Assembly (NCBI GenBank): GCA_023392795.1
Contig: JAEWNJ010000091.1
Span: 1-5,178, forward strand
Reading direction: 5' to 3'
DNA length: 5,178 nt
Origin: Candidatus Cloacimonadota bacterium
Lineage (GTDB): Bacteria > Cloacimonadota > Cloacimonadia > Cloacimonadales > Cloacimonadaceae
Shown here: piece by piece, positions 1-5,178 of the stretch
How the letters are laid out: each line of letters opens with the position of its first letter
How positions within the stretch are numbered: position 1 is the first letter of the stretch
Program-made: the position numbers and the translations under genes
The notes under the pieces: generated by a model
What the model saw: only the letters and a program-made list of their open reading frames with translations
Databases searched by the model: none
What the model was told of the DNA's origin: nothing

Positions 1-1
1 A

Positions 2-667
2 CAAGCCTGCGTGATCGGTTGTGATGGAATTGCTGATAAGAATGTTACTATTGGCGGTTACAAACTGGAATACTCCGGCGAACAAAAGATACAGCTGGAT
101 CCCGGTCTTGCCGAACTGGATATTGAGGTGGGAATAGCCGAGATTGACTTGAATGGAGAGGGGGCATCGGCTCCTGAACTAATAGTTAATTACCAGGAAT
201 ATCGTCCTGGCGATGCCGTCATCAGCGTGGAAGATGGAGAGATCAAAACCGATTCCAAATCTGGTAAACCCGTTCTCATTACCTCCATCAGTGGCACAGT
301 CCCCGCAAACATGAACCTGAAGATCGAGAATGGTACCGGCCCCACAAAGATATCAAACCTGAAGGATGTTGGCAGCCTCAAGGTGGAATCTGGTACCGGG
401 AAAGTGGAACTGGTAAGTATCCGCAGCAAGCATATCTCCCTGGAATGCGGAACAGGACGCGTGAATATGGAAGATTGCATCGCGGTAAATGCCGTAATCG
501 ATACCGGAACTGGCTCGGTGGATATGAAGGACAGCTATATCGAATATGCCAACGTAAACTCAGGAACAGGGAGCTTGAACCTGGTAAATAGCACGATCGA
601 GTATCCTGAATTTGCCAGTGGCGTAGGAAAGTTGCATCAAGAAGGGAAGTACAAGAGCGCTAAATAG
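2..667 (+). CDS. Putative lipoprotein with DUF4097-like Gly-Thr-Gly beta-repeat domain (5' end outside window)
   Basis: The frame is open to the left edge, so the gene probably begins upstream. The first visible GTG (position 11) has only 10 bases before it and no ribosome binding site. The first residues read Q-A-C-V-I-G-C-D-G, and V-I-G-C fits a lipobox with the lipidated Cys at bases 20-22, so the missing part is probably a signal peptide. Numbering from the GTG codon, residues 10-100 are beta-rich with no recognisable motif. Residues 105-212 contain six Gly-x-Gly turns (108, 128, 147, 166, 185, 204), five of them exactly GTG, about 19 residues apart and separated by short alternating beta strands. 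This resembles DUF4097/DUF2807 'putative adhesin' proteins, which form repetitive beta folds in the envelope; their function is mostly unknown. There are no catalytic motifs. The stop is TAG at 665-667, and the gene converges on the phosphohexomutase gene. DUF4097 membership is a judgement from pattern; the lipoprotein call is inference. Confidence 0.7.
   Translation, partial: QACVIGCDGIADKNVTIGGYKLEYSGEQKIQLDPGLAELDIEVGIAEIDLNGEGASAPELIVNYQEYRPGDAVISVEDGEIKTDSKSGKPVLITSISGTVPANMNLKIENGTGPTKISNLKDVGSLKVESGTGKVELVSIRSKHISLECGTGRVNMEDCIAVNAVIDTGTGSVDMKDSYIEYANVNSGTGSLNLVNSTIEYPEFASGVGKLHQEGKYKSAK
332..628 (+). repeat. In-frame array of six Gly-x-Gly protein repeats with a 19-20-residue period
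   Basis: Within the lipoprotein gene, codons for Gly-Thr-Gly recur at residues 108, 128, 147, 166 and 185, with a degenerate Gly-Val-Gly at 204, so the spacings are 20, 19, 19, 19 and 19. Each unit is roughly x-x-x-G-T-G-x-hydrophobic-x-hydrophobic, then a polar turn, then another strand. The DNA is less conserved than the protein: the turns use ggtaccgg, ggaacagg and ggaactgg variants. This points to old internal duplication or selection on the fold rather than a recent tandem expansion. One strand-turn-strand coil of a beta-solenoid or stacked sheet per unit is a reasonable inference. Confidence 0.65.
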
Positions 668-675
668 TCCCTTTT

Positions 676-737
676 GGGCGATACAATTCATAGCGAGGGT
701 GCCTAAGCGTAGCCCCTCGCTATAGACTGTGTCGCCC
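676..737. other. Two-part stem-loop between convergent genes, possible bidirectional terminator or RNA end structure
   Basis: An outer stem pairs 676-685 with 728-737: ten pairs, nine Watson-Crick and one T-G when read on the + strand. A symmetrical internal loop (686-689 opposite 724-727) leads to a perfect 10-bp inner stem, 690-699 with 714-723, closed by a 14-base loop. It begins 9 bases after the lipoprotein stop codon and lies about 76 bases beyond the phosphohexomutase stop. No run of T follows it on either strand, so it is not a classic intrinsic terminator. It could block exonucleases at the 3' ends of both convergent messages or act with Rho. The structure is visible in the sequence; the role is inference. 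Confidence 0.5.
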
Positions 738-796
738 TCCGGGCAGATTCTGCGGATATGTGTGGTTTGTGATCAGTCTGAACCGCTCATAGCGAG
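688..796. repeat. 10-bp direct repeat tcatagcgag in the intergenic region
   Basis: The sequence tcatagcgag occurs at 688-697 and again at 787-796, exactly 99 bases apart. Its core is also present inverted as ctcgctat at 716-723, forming the inner stem of the hairpin there. The right copy can form its own small hairpins (785-788 with 794-797, or 789-793 with 802-806, mutually exclusive). This could be the remains of a REP-like intergenic repeat, or chance, since the match is short. Confidence 0.3.
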
Positions 797-813
797 CAGC
801 AGCTATATTCACA

Positions 814-2166
814 TCAGAGGTACGCACTTATCTTTGCTTCGATGAGGGCTCTGATCTCGTTCATGCGAGCTTCGGTGGTCGCCTCATATCGCGTCACCAG
901 CACCGGGGTGGTGTTTGACGCGCGAATCAAACCCCAGCCATCGGGGAAAGTGATGCGGGCGCCATCAATGTCGTTCACATCATATCCTTCGGCCTTAAAC
1001 TCGTTGCACACTTTTTCCACTACGTCAAACTTGCGGGTATCGTCGCATTTGGTATGCAATTCCGGGGTGTTGTACATCTTGGGTTGATCTGCCAGGTACT
1101 GGCTGACCGGCATGGCCGTCTTAGCCACGATTTCCACAAAGCGGCAGCTTACGTAGATGGCATCGTCGAAGCCCAGGTAGCGATCGCCGAGGAAGACGTG
1201 TCCGCTCATTTCTCCGGCGAAGTCCACGCCGATCTCCTTCATGCGCATCTTGATATTGGCGTGCCCGGTCTTGTACATAATGGCCTTTCCGCCATGGGCA
1301 GCAATGTCGTCGTATAGATTTTTGGAGCACTTCACATCGGCGATGATGCTCTTGCCAGGATTGATCTTGAGATAATCCCGCGCCAGGATGTTTAGTATCT
1401 GATCGCCAAAGAGCATCTTGCCCTTTTCATCCACCACGCCAATGCGATCGGCGTCTCCATCCAGACCGATGCCCACTTCATACTCGGCATCCACCACTGC
1501 CCGGCTGAGATCCGCCATGTTCTTTTCGATGGTGGGATCCGGATGATGATTGGGGAAATCGCCATCGGGTTCGCAATACATCTCGATCACCTCGCAACCC
1601 TTTCTGCGCAGGATTTCAGGCAGGTAGGGTCCGCCCATGCCATTGCCGCCATCCACGATCAGCTTTACCGGCCGTTCGATGTGGATGTTGTCTGTGACGT
1701 AAGAGATGTATTCTTCTTCGATGGTGCTGTTCCTGGTCAGTTTACCCTGTCCCGTAGCGAATTCCTCTGCCTGGATCAGCTTTAGCAGTTTCTGCAGTTC
1801 TTCGGCGTAAACGCTGCCCAAGCCGAGGTTTAGCTTGCAGCCGTTGTACTGCGAGGGATTATGCGAGGCGGTAACCATGGCACCGCCATCGGACTTCAGT
1901 TTCCAGATGGCAAAGTAGAGAATCGGAGTGGCTACGATGCCGATATCGGTGACATCACATCCTGTTTGCAGCGCGCCCTCGATAAAGGCGTCCATGAAGC
2001 CGCGAGTGCTGTGACGGGCGTCGCCACCGATCACAATGGTGGATAGCCCCTGCTTTTTCAGATAGGAGCCAAAGCCTTTCCCGATCAGGAAATAAGTGTC
2101 TTTATTGATCTGTTCATCCACAACGCCGCGGATGTCGTATTGTCTGAATACTTGGGGATTAATCAT
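814..2166 (-). CDS. Phosphomannomutase/phosphoglucomutase (alpha-D-phosphohexomutase family)
   Basis: This cytoplasmic enzyme moves phosphate between O6 and O1 of mannose or glucose, supplying mannose-1-P or glucose-1-P for nucleotide sugars, LPS, capsule or glycogen. The 450 residues match the size of AlgC-type enzymes (463 in Pseudomonas aeruginosa). All four domain signatures are intact: Y-D-I-R-G at 10-14; the phosphoserine loop T-A-S-H-N-P at 99-104 with Ser101; the Mg-binding D-G-D-A-D-R at 236-241; the sugar-binding G-E-M-S-G-H at 318-323; and the phosphate-binding R-A-S-N-T-T-P at 415-421. Lys279 and His302 also fit the AlgC pattern. G-E-M-S-G-H is typical of dual PMM/PGM enzymes, so substrate preference cannot be fixed from sequence; I give no symbol because manB, algC and pgm are all used. 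The ATG at 2166 is supported by AGAGGA four bases upstream, and the gene follows the rdgB stop by 16 bases as the last gene of the operon. Stop TGA is at 814-816. Confidence 0.93.
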   Translation of the reverse strand: MINPQVFRQYDIRGVVDEQINKDTYFLIGKGFGSYLKKQGLSTIVIGGDARHSTRGFMDAFIEGALQTGCDVTDIGIVATPILYFAIWKLKSDGGAMVTASHNPSQYNGCKLNLGLGSVYAEELQKLLKLIQAEEFATGQGKLTRNSTIEEEYISYVTDNIHIERPVKLIVDGGNGMGGPYLPEILRRKGCEVIEMYCEPDGDFPNHHPDPTIEKNMADLSRAVVDAEYEVGIGLDGDADRIGVVDEKGKMLFGDQILNILARDYLKINPGKSIIADVKCSKNLYDDIAAHGGKAIMYKTGHANIKMRMKEIGVDFAGEMSGHVFLGDRYLGFDDAIYVSCRFVEIVAKTAMPVSQYLADQPKMYNTPELHTKCDDTRKFDVVEKVCNEFKAEGYDVNDIDGARITFPDGWGLIRASNTTPVLVTRYEATTEARMNEIRALIEAKISAYL

Positions 2167-2170
2167 GTTT

Positions 2171-2176
2171 TCCTCT
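2171..2176 (-). promoter_or_regulatory. Ribosome binding site of the phosphohexomutase gene
   Basis: Read on the - strand this is AGAGGA, four bases before the ATG at 2166-2164. It lies in the 16-base gap after the rdgB stop codon, and it supports that start and independent translation initiation within the operon message. Confidence 0.65.
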
Positions 2177-2182
2177 TGTCTA

Positions 2183-2785
2183 TTATTGGGGGATTCTTAA
2201 TACTCTCAGCAGGATGGGCAGGATCTCCCGAATGGCCAGCGCGCGATGAGAAACGCGGTTTTTGGTCTCGTTATCCATCTCAGCATAGGTCTTTTGGTAG
2301 CCCTCCACATTGAAAATGCTATCGTAACCAAAGCCGTTTTCGCCTTGCTCATACAGGCTGATCTGGCCACGCACCACCCCGGAGACTACTGTGATGATTC
2401 CGGATGTGTCTGCCAGGGCTGCGGCAGTCTCGAAATGGGCATTGCGATCCGTGATATCCTGCATTTGCAGCAGCACTTTGCGCAGATTGTCCTGATAGCT
2501 GCATTCCTCTCCGGCATAGCGCGCGGAGAACACTCCCGGAGCTCCATCCAGGGCATCAATGAAGAGCCCGGTATCATCTGCCAGACAGAGCATTTCGGTC
2601 AATCTGGCACCTTCCAGAGCTTTCTTCATGGCATTGCCGAAGATGCTGGGCTGATCCTCATCCGTCTCTGGGAAGCCGGGAAAATCCAGCAAAGTATGGA
2701 TTCTGACCTCAAAGGGAGCCAGTATCGCTTTCAATTCGGCGATTTTATCGGGATTGCGGCTGGCCAGCAGGAGGGGGGATGCCAT
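2183..2785 (-). CDS. rdgB: XTP/dITP pyrophosphatase, RdgB/HAM1 family (non-canonical purine NTPase)
   Basis: This cytoplasmic house-cleaning enzyme hydrolyses dITP, ITP and XTP to the monophosphate and pyrophosphate, keeping deaminated purines out of DNA and RNA. At 200 residues it has normal family length. The nucleotide-binding start S-R-N-P-D-K-I-A-E-L (residues 9-18; Asn11, Lys14, Glu17) is followed by a metal-binding Glu at about residue 43 with Asn51-Ala52. The catalytic segment A-D-D-T-G-L is at 69-74, with Asp71 as the likely general base. The remaining signatures are G-A-P-G-V-F-S-A-R-Y-A-G at 81-92, G-F-G-Y-D-S-I-F at 151-158, and the base-recognition S-H-R at 179-181. All key residues are present. 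The ATG at 2785 comes one base after the TGA of the upstream DUF1232 gene, and I see no good Shine-Dalgarno before it, so translational coupling is likely. Stop TAA is at 2183-2185. The gap of about two residues around 40-43 compared with the E. coli enzyme is a minor variation. Confidence 0.95.
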   Translation of the reverse strand: MASPLLLASRNPDKIAELKAILAPFEVRIHTLLDFPGFPETDEDQPSIFGNAMKKALEGARLTEMLCLADDTGLFIDALDGAPGVFSARYAGEECSYQDNLRKVLLQMQDITDRNAHFETAAALADTSGIITVVSGVVRGQISLYEQGENGFGYDSIFNVEGYQKTYAEMDNETKNRVSHRALAIREILPILLRVLRIPQ

Positions 2786-2786
2786 A

Positions 2787-3308
2787 TCAGAGCTTACGCA
2801 GCCAGTGCTTTATCTTTTGCAGGATATTACGATCCAGGAATTGCTCTGCCAGAGCAGTAATCTTTTGTAGCTGCTGCAGGATGTCGCCTTCGCCGCTCCA
2901 ATTGTCCCGCAGGATCTTATGGTCGATATCATTGAGGATGAGGTTGAGACCCAGCACCACCAGCACAAGATCATCCACATAACCGATTACCGGAATAAAA
3001 TCCGGGATAATGTCGATCGGCATGATCAGATACGCGATGATGCCCGCCACCTTGAGCTTGTGTTTGGCGGGGACCCGTTTATCCACTGCCAGGCGGCAGA
3101 CCAGGATGAAGAAATCGGGCAGGAGAAAGAGGTATTCACTGATCTTTCCTCCCATGGAGCCGGTCTTCTCCTTGGTCCAGCCCTTGGCTTTCTTGCGTAA
3201 ATCCTCGTAGAACTTCAGCTTGGCATCGTCCATATCAACTATGCGATCCTGGATGTTTTCCTGCTCATCAGCCGGGATTTCTTTGCTTTCAAATACGTCA
3301 TCTTTCAT
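2787..3308 (-). CDS. DUF1232 (YkvA-like) membrane-associated protein of unknown function
   Basis: The 173-residue product has an acidic, charged N-terminal region (1-57), a hydrophobic segment at about 59-75, then the DUF1232 core at about 76-126 and a basic amphipathic tail (141-173). The family signature is clear: P-I-D-I-I-P-D-F-I-P at 97-106, followed by V-I-G-Y-V-D-D-L at 107-114 and a hydrophobic stretch to about 125. Members occur across bacteria, usually as small proteins with one or two membrane-embedded helices, and no biochemical role is established. The acidic N-terminal extension is longer than in the smallest members, which are little more than the core. The start at 3308 is well supported by a GGAGGT ribosome binding site five bases upstream. 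It is the first gene of the operon with rdgB and the phosphohexomutase; the stop TGA at 2787-2789 is one base from the rdgB ATG. That proximity suggests co-expression but does not reveal the function. Confidence 0.88.
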   Translation of the reverse strand: MKDDVFESKEIPADEQENIQDRIVDMDDAKLKFYEDLRKKAKGWTKEKTGSMGGKISEYLFLLPDFFILVCRLAVDKRVPAKHKLKVAGIIAYLIMPIDIIPDFIPVIGYVDDLVLVVLGLNLILNDIDHKILRDNWSGEGDILQQLQKITALAEQFLDRNILQKIKHWLRKL

Positions 3309-3313
3309 GAAGT

Positions 3314-3319
3314 ACCTCC
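3314..3319 (-). promoter_or_regulatory. Strong ribosome binding site of the DUF1232 gene
   Basis: On the - strand this reads GGAGGT, a near-perfect Shine-Dalgarno, five bases before the ATG at 3308-3306. It fixes the start of the first gene of the operon. Confidence 0.85.
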
Positions 3320-3327
3320 ACCATTAC

Positions 3328-3357
3328 AAGATAATCCATAGTACCAGACGCGGTCAA
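3328..3357 (-). promoter_or_regulatory. Candidate sigma70-type promoter of the DUF1232-rdgB-phosphohexomutase operon
   Basis: On the - strand TTGACC (3357-3352, five of six bases of the -35 consensus) is followed 18 bases later by TATCTT (3333-3328, four of six of the -10 consensus). It lies between the terminator of the dikinase gene and the GGAGGT site, the right place for an operon promoter, and would give a leader of only about 12-20 bases. The -10 match is mediocre. A better -10 (TGTAAT, 3327-3322) sits too far from the -35, so this is a tentative call. Confidence 0.4.
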
Positions 3358-3384
3358 GCACTTTCTTACAGATAAATACTGCTA

Positions 3385-3415
3385 AAACAAAACGGGTGGA
3401 AAAGATTCCACCCGT
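3385..3415 (-). terminator. Intrinsic terminator of the pyruvate phosphate dikinase gene
   Basis: A perfect 10-bp stem pairs 3392-3401 with 3406-3415 around a four-base loop, with a GC-rich core (cgggtgg/ccacccg). On the - strand it is followed by TTTGTTTT (3391-3384), the expected U-rich tail. It starts 21 bases after the dikinase stop codon. On the + strand the flank after 3415 is not T-rich, so it works in the - direction. It separates the dikinase transcript from the downstream operon. Confidence 0.88.
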
Positions 3416-3436
3416 CTATATATCCAAGTGTGTTGT

Positions 3437-5178
3437 TTAGCGAATTGCCGCCATGGCTGCTGCCAGACGGGCGATCGGAACGCGATAAGGTGAGCATGAA
3501 ACGTAATTCATACCAACGCGATGGCAAAATTCCACGCTGGCAGGTTCGCCACCATGCTCGCCGCAGATGCCGACCTTCAGTTTGGGACGGGTGCTGCGAC
3601 CGCGGGAGGTTCCCATTTCTACCAATTGACCTACGCCTTCCTGATCCAGGATCTGGAAAGGATCGTTGGCAAGCAGGTTCTTTTTTAGATAGATGGGCAG
3701 GAATGAGCCAGCGTCGTCGCGGCTGTAGCCGAAGGTCATCTGCGTAAGGTCGTTGGTACCGAAGCTGAAGAACTCGGCACTTTCGGCGATCTTATCGGCA
3801 GTGAGGGCAGCGCGGGGGATTTCAATCATGGTGCCCACGAGGTATTCCACTTTGGTGCCGGTCTCGGCAAAGACTTTTTCCGCGGTACTGCGGATGATCT
3901 CTTCCTGCAGCACAAACTCAGCCTTGGTTCCGATCAGGGGAACCATGATTTCGGGGAACACCTTGATGCCTTTCTTTTGTACATTGATGGCCGCTTCGAT
4001 GATGGCGCGGGCCTGCATCTCGGTGATTTCTGTATATGTATTGCCCAGACGGCAACCGCGGTGACCCAGCATGGGATTGAACTCATGCAGGGAGTTTACG
4101 CGTTCGTGGACCTTTTTGACATCGATCCCCAGTTCTTTGGCGATCTCAGCCTGTTGAGCATCCTCATGAGGCACAAACTCGTGCAGGGGCGGATCCAAGA
4201 GACGTACCGTGACGGGGAAGCCGTCCATTGCAGTAAAGATGCCCTCAAAATCGCTGCGTTGCATAGGCAGCAGCTTGTCCAGAGCCTTGCGGCGTCCCTT
4301 TTCGTCGTCAGCAAGGATCATCTCGCGCATGGCTTTGATGCGGTCGCCTTCAAAGAACATGTGTTCTGTGCGGCAGAGTCCGATACCCTGAGCGCCAAAG
4401 CTGCGAGCAACGGCGGCATCCTTGGGAGTATCAGCATTGGTGCGTACGTTCATTCTGGTGTATTTATCGGCCAGTTCCATCACTTTGGCAAAATCGCCGC
4501 TGAGTTCCGGATCCTGAGTATCCACCTTGCCTTCCAAAACCTGTCCGGTGGAGCCGTTTAGAGAAATCCAGTCGCCTTCCTTGAATACTTTGCCGTCCAC
4601 GGTCATGGTGCGGGCTTTGTAATCGATCATCAGGTTGCCGGCGCCGGATACACAGCATTTGCCCATTCCACGGGCCACCACAGCCGCGTGGGAGGTCATA
4701 CCGCCACGTGCAGTCAGGATGCCCTGGGCGACGTTCATGCCGCGCAGATCTTCCGGGGAGGTTTCGGTGCGCACCAGCACAACTTTCTTGTGATCTTTGG
4801 CCCAGGCTTCGGCATCATCGGCAAAGAAGACAATCTGACCGGTGGCTGCGCCGGGAGAAGCAGGTAGTCCTTTGGCTAAAACTTTCGCATTGGCCAGACC
4901 GGCTTTGGTAAATACGGGGTGCAGCAGCTCGTCCAGCTTGGCAGGTTCCATGCGTAGCAGAGCGGTCTTTTCGTCGATCAAACCTTCACTCAGCATGTCC
5001 ACGGCAATCTTCACCATGGCAAATCCGGTGCGCTTGCCATTACGGGTTTGCAGCATCCACAGCTTGCCTTCCTGAATGGTAAACTCCATATCCTGCATAT
5101 CTTTGGCATGCAGTTCCAGCTTGCGTTGAGTGTCAAAAAGCTGTTTGTAAGCTTCGGGCATTACTTCTTCCAGCGAAG
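3437..5178 (-). CDS. ppdK: Pyruvate, phosphate dikinase, C-terminal two thirds (5' end outside window)
   Basis: The enzyme catalyses pyruvate + ATP + Pi to PEP + AMP + PPi, reversibly; in anaerobes it can run either as a PPi-using glycolytic step or for gluconeogenesis. The frame stays open through the right edge (S-L-E-E-V before the first visible Met at 5161), so that Met is internal and about 290 residues of the ATP-grasp domain are missing. Numbering from that Met, residues 22-45 are the end of the nucleotide-binding domain. The phosphohistidine domain has G-G-M-T-S-H-A-A at 153-160 with His158. The TIM-barrel PEP/pyruvate domain has C-R-T-E-H (Arg264), Arg320, H-R-G (Arg368), Glu447, G-T-N-D (Asn470, Asp471) and I-C-G-E-H-G-G-E-P with catalytic Cys533. 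These sit a constant 297-298 residues before the positions I recall for the Clostridium symbiosum enzyme (His455, Arg561, Arg617, Glu745, Cys831), so the visible part is complete and unbroken. PEP synthase is less likely given these PPDK-type motifs. Stop TAA is at 3437-3439. Confidence 0.96.
   Translation of the reverse strand, partial: SLEEVMPEAYKQLFDTQRKLELHAKDMQDMEFTIQEGKLWMLQTRNGKRTGFAMVKIAVDMLSEGLIDEKTALLRMEPAKLDELLHPVFTKAGLANAKVLAKGLPASPGAATGQIVFFADDAEAWAKDHKKVVLVRTETSPEDLRGMNVAQGILTARGGMTSHAAVVARGMGKCCVSGAGNLMIDYKARTMTVDGKVFKEGDWISLNGSTGQVLEGKVDTQDPELSGDFAKVMELADKYTRMNVRTNADTPKDAAVARSFGAQGIGLCRTEHMFFEGDRIKAMREMILADDEKGRRKALDKLLPMQRSDFEGIFTAMDGFPVTVRLLDPPLHEFVPHEDAQQAEIAKELGIDVKKVHERVNSLHEFNPMLGHRGCRLGNTYTEITEMQARAIIEAAINVQKKGIKVFPEIMVPLIGTKAEFVLQEEIIRSTAEKVFAETGTKVEYLVGTMIEIPRAALTADKIAESAEFFSFGTNDLTQMTFGYSRDDAGSFLPIYLKKNLLANDPFQILDQEGVGQLVEMGTSRGRSTRPKLKVGICGEHGGEPASVEFCHRVGMNYVSCSPYRVPIARLAAAMAAIR

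Noticed and set aside
11..13. GTG as the true start of the lipoprotein gene
   Set aside because: There is no ribosome binding site in the ten bases before it, the frame remains open to the window edge, and the lipobox-like V-I-G-C directly after it needs an upstream signal peptide.
190..480. A 96-codon open frame on the - strand opposite the lipoprotein gene
   Set aside because: Its apparent repeats of P-V-P are the antisense reading of the Gly-Thr-Gly codons, not an independent protein.
734..744. Small hairpin gccc-tcc-gggc as a terminator
   Set aside because: It has only four base pairs, no following T-run, and competes with the much longer stem that uses 728-737.
2246..2860. A 204-codon open frame on the + strand opposite rdgB and the end of the DUF1232 gene
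   Set aside because: It is antisense to genes with complete family motifs, has no ribosome binding site or recognisable domain, and follows from the codon bias of the opposite strand.
3977..4561. A 194-codon open frame on the + strand inside the dikinase gene
   Set aside because: It overlaps the conserved PEP-binding domain on the other strand and its translation has no coherent motif; it is a shadow of the real gene.
5159..5161. ATG as the start of pyruvate phosphate dikinase
   Set aside because: The frame continues beyond it with family-like residues and the ATP-binding domain would be missing, so it is an internal Met of a gene cut by the window edge.

Overview
This window comes from a bacterial chromosome and looks like ordinary housekeeping sequence rather than a mobile or defence region. 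It holds five protein genes: one on the + strand, cut by the left edge, and four on the - strand, the last cut by the right edge. I see no RNA genes, CRISPR arrays, insertion sequences or phage genes. The lipobox-like start of the first gene and the pyruvate phosphate dikinase suggest a Gram-negative, probably anaerobic or fermentative bacterium. A Cloacimonadota-like or other FCB-group lineage would fit, but that is a low-confidence impression and not something the sequence proves.

Layout: (1) Positions 2-667 (+) encode the exported part of a putative lipoprotein with a DUF4097-like beta-repeat domain, built on a strikingly regular 19-20-residue Gly-Thr-Gly repeat. (2) Positions 668-813 separate convergent genes and contain a long two-part stem-loop plus a 10-bp direct repeat, without a U-tract. 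(3) Positions 814-3308 (-) form a compact three-gene operon, read right to left: a DUF1232/YkvA-family membrane-associated protein, an RdgB/HAM1 XTP/dITP pyrophosphatase that starts one base after the previous stop, and a phosphomannomutase/phosphoglucomutase 16 bases further on. (4) Positions 3309-3436 carry a strong ribosome binding site, a candidate sigma70-type promoter for that operon, and a clear intrinsic terminator for the gene upstream. (5) Positions 3437-5178 (-) encode the C-terminal two thirds of pyruvate phosphate dikinase, including the phosphohistidine domain and the complete PEP/pyruvate-binding domain.

How they fit: pyruvate phosphate dikinase interconverts pyruvate and PEP using ATP, phosphate and pyrophosphate. 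The phosphohexomutase interconverts the 6- and 1-phosphates of glucose or mannose and so feeds envelope sugar synthesis. RdgB removes damaged purine nucleotides and releases pyrophosphate. The terminator and promoter between the dikinase and the operon argue that they are separate transcription units, so any metabolic link is only suggestive. I found no convincing new system. The most unusual items are the repeat lipoprotein, the composite hairpin and the one-base DUF1232-rdgB junction.
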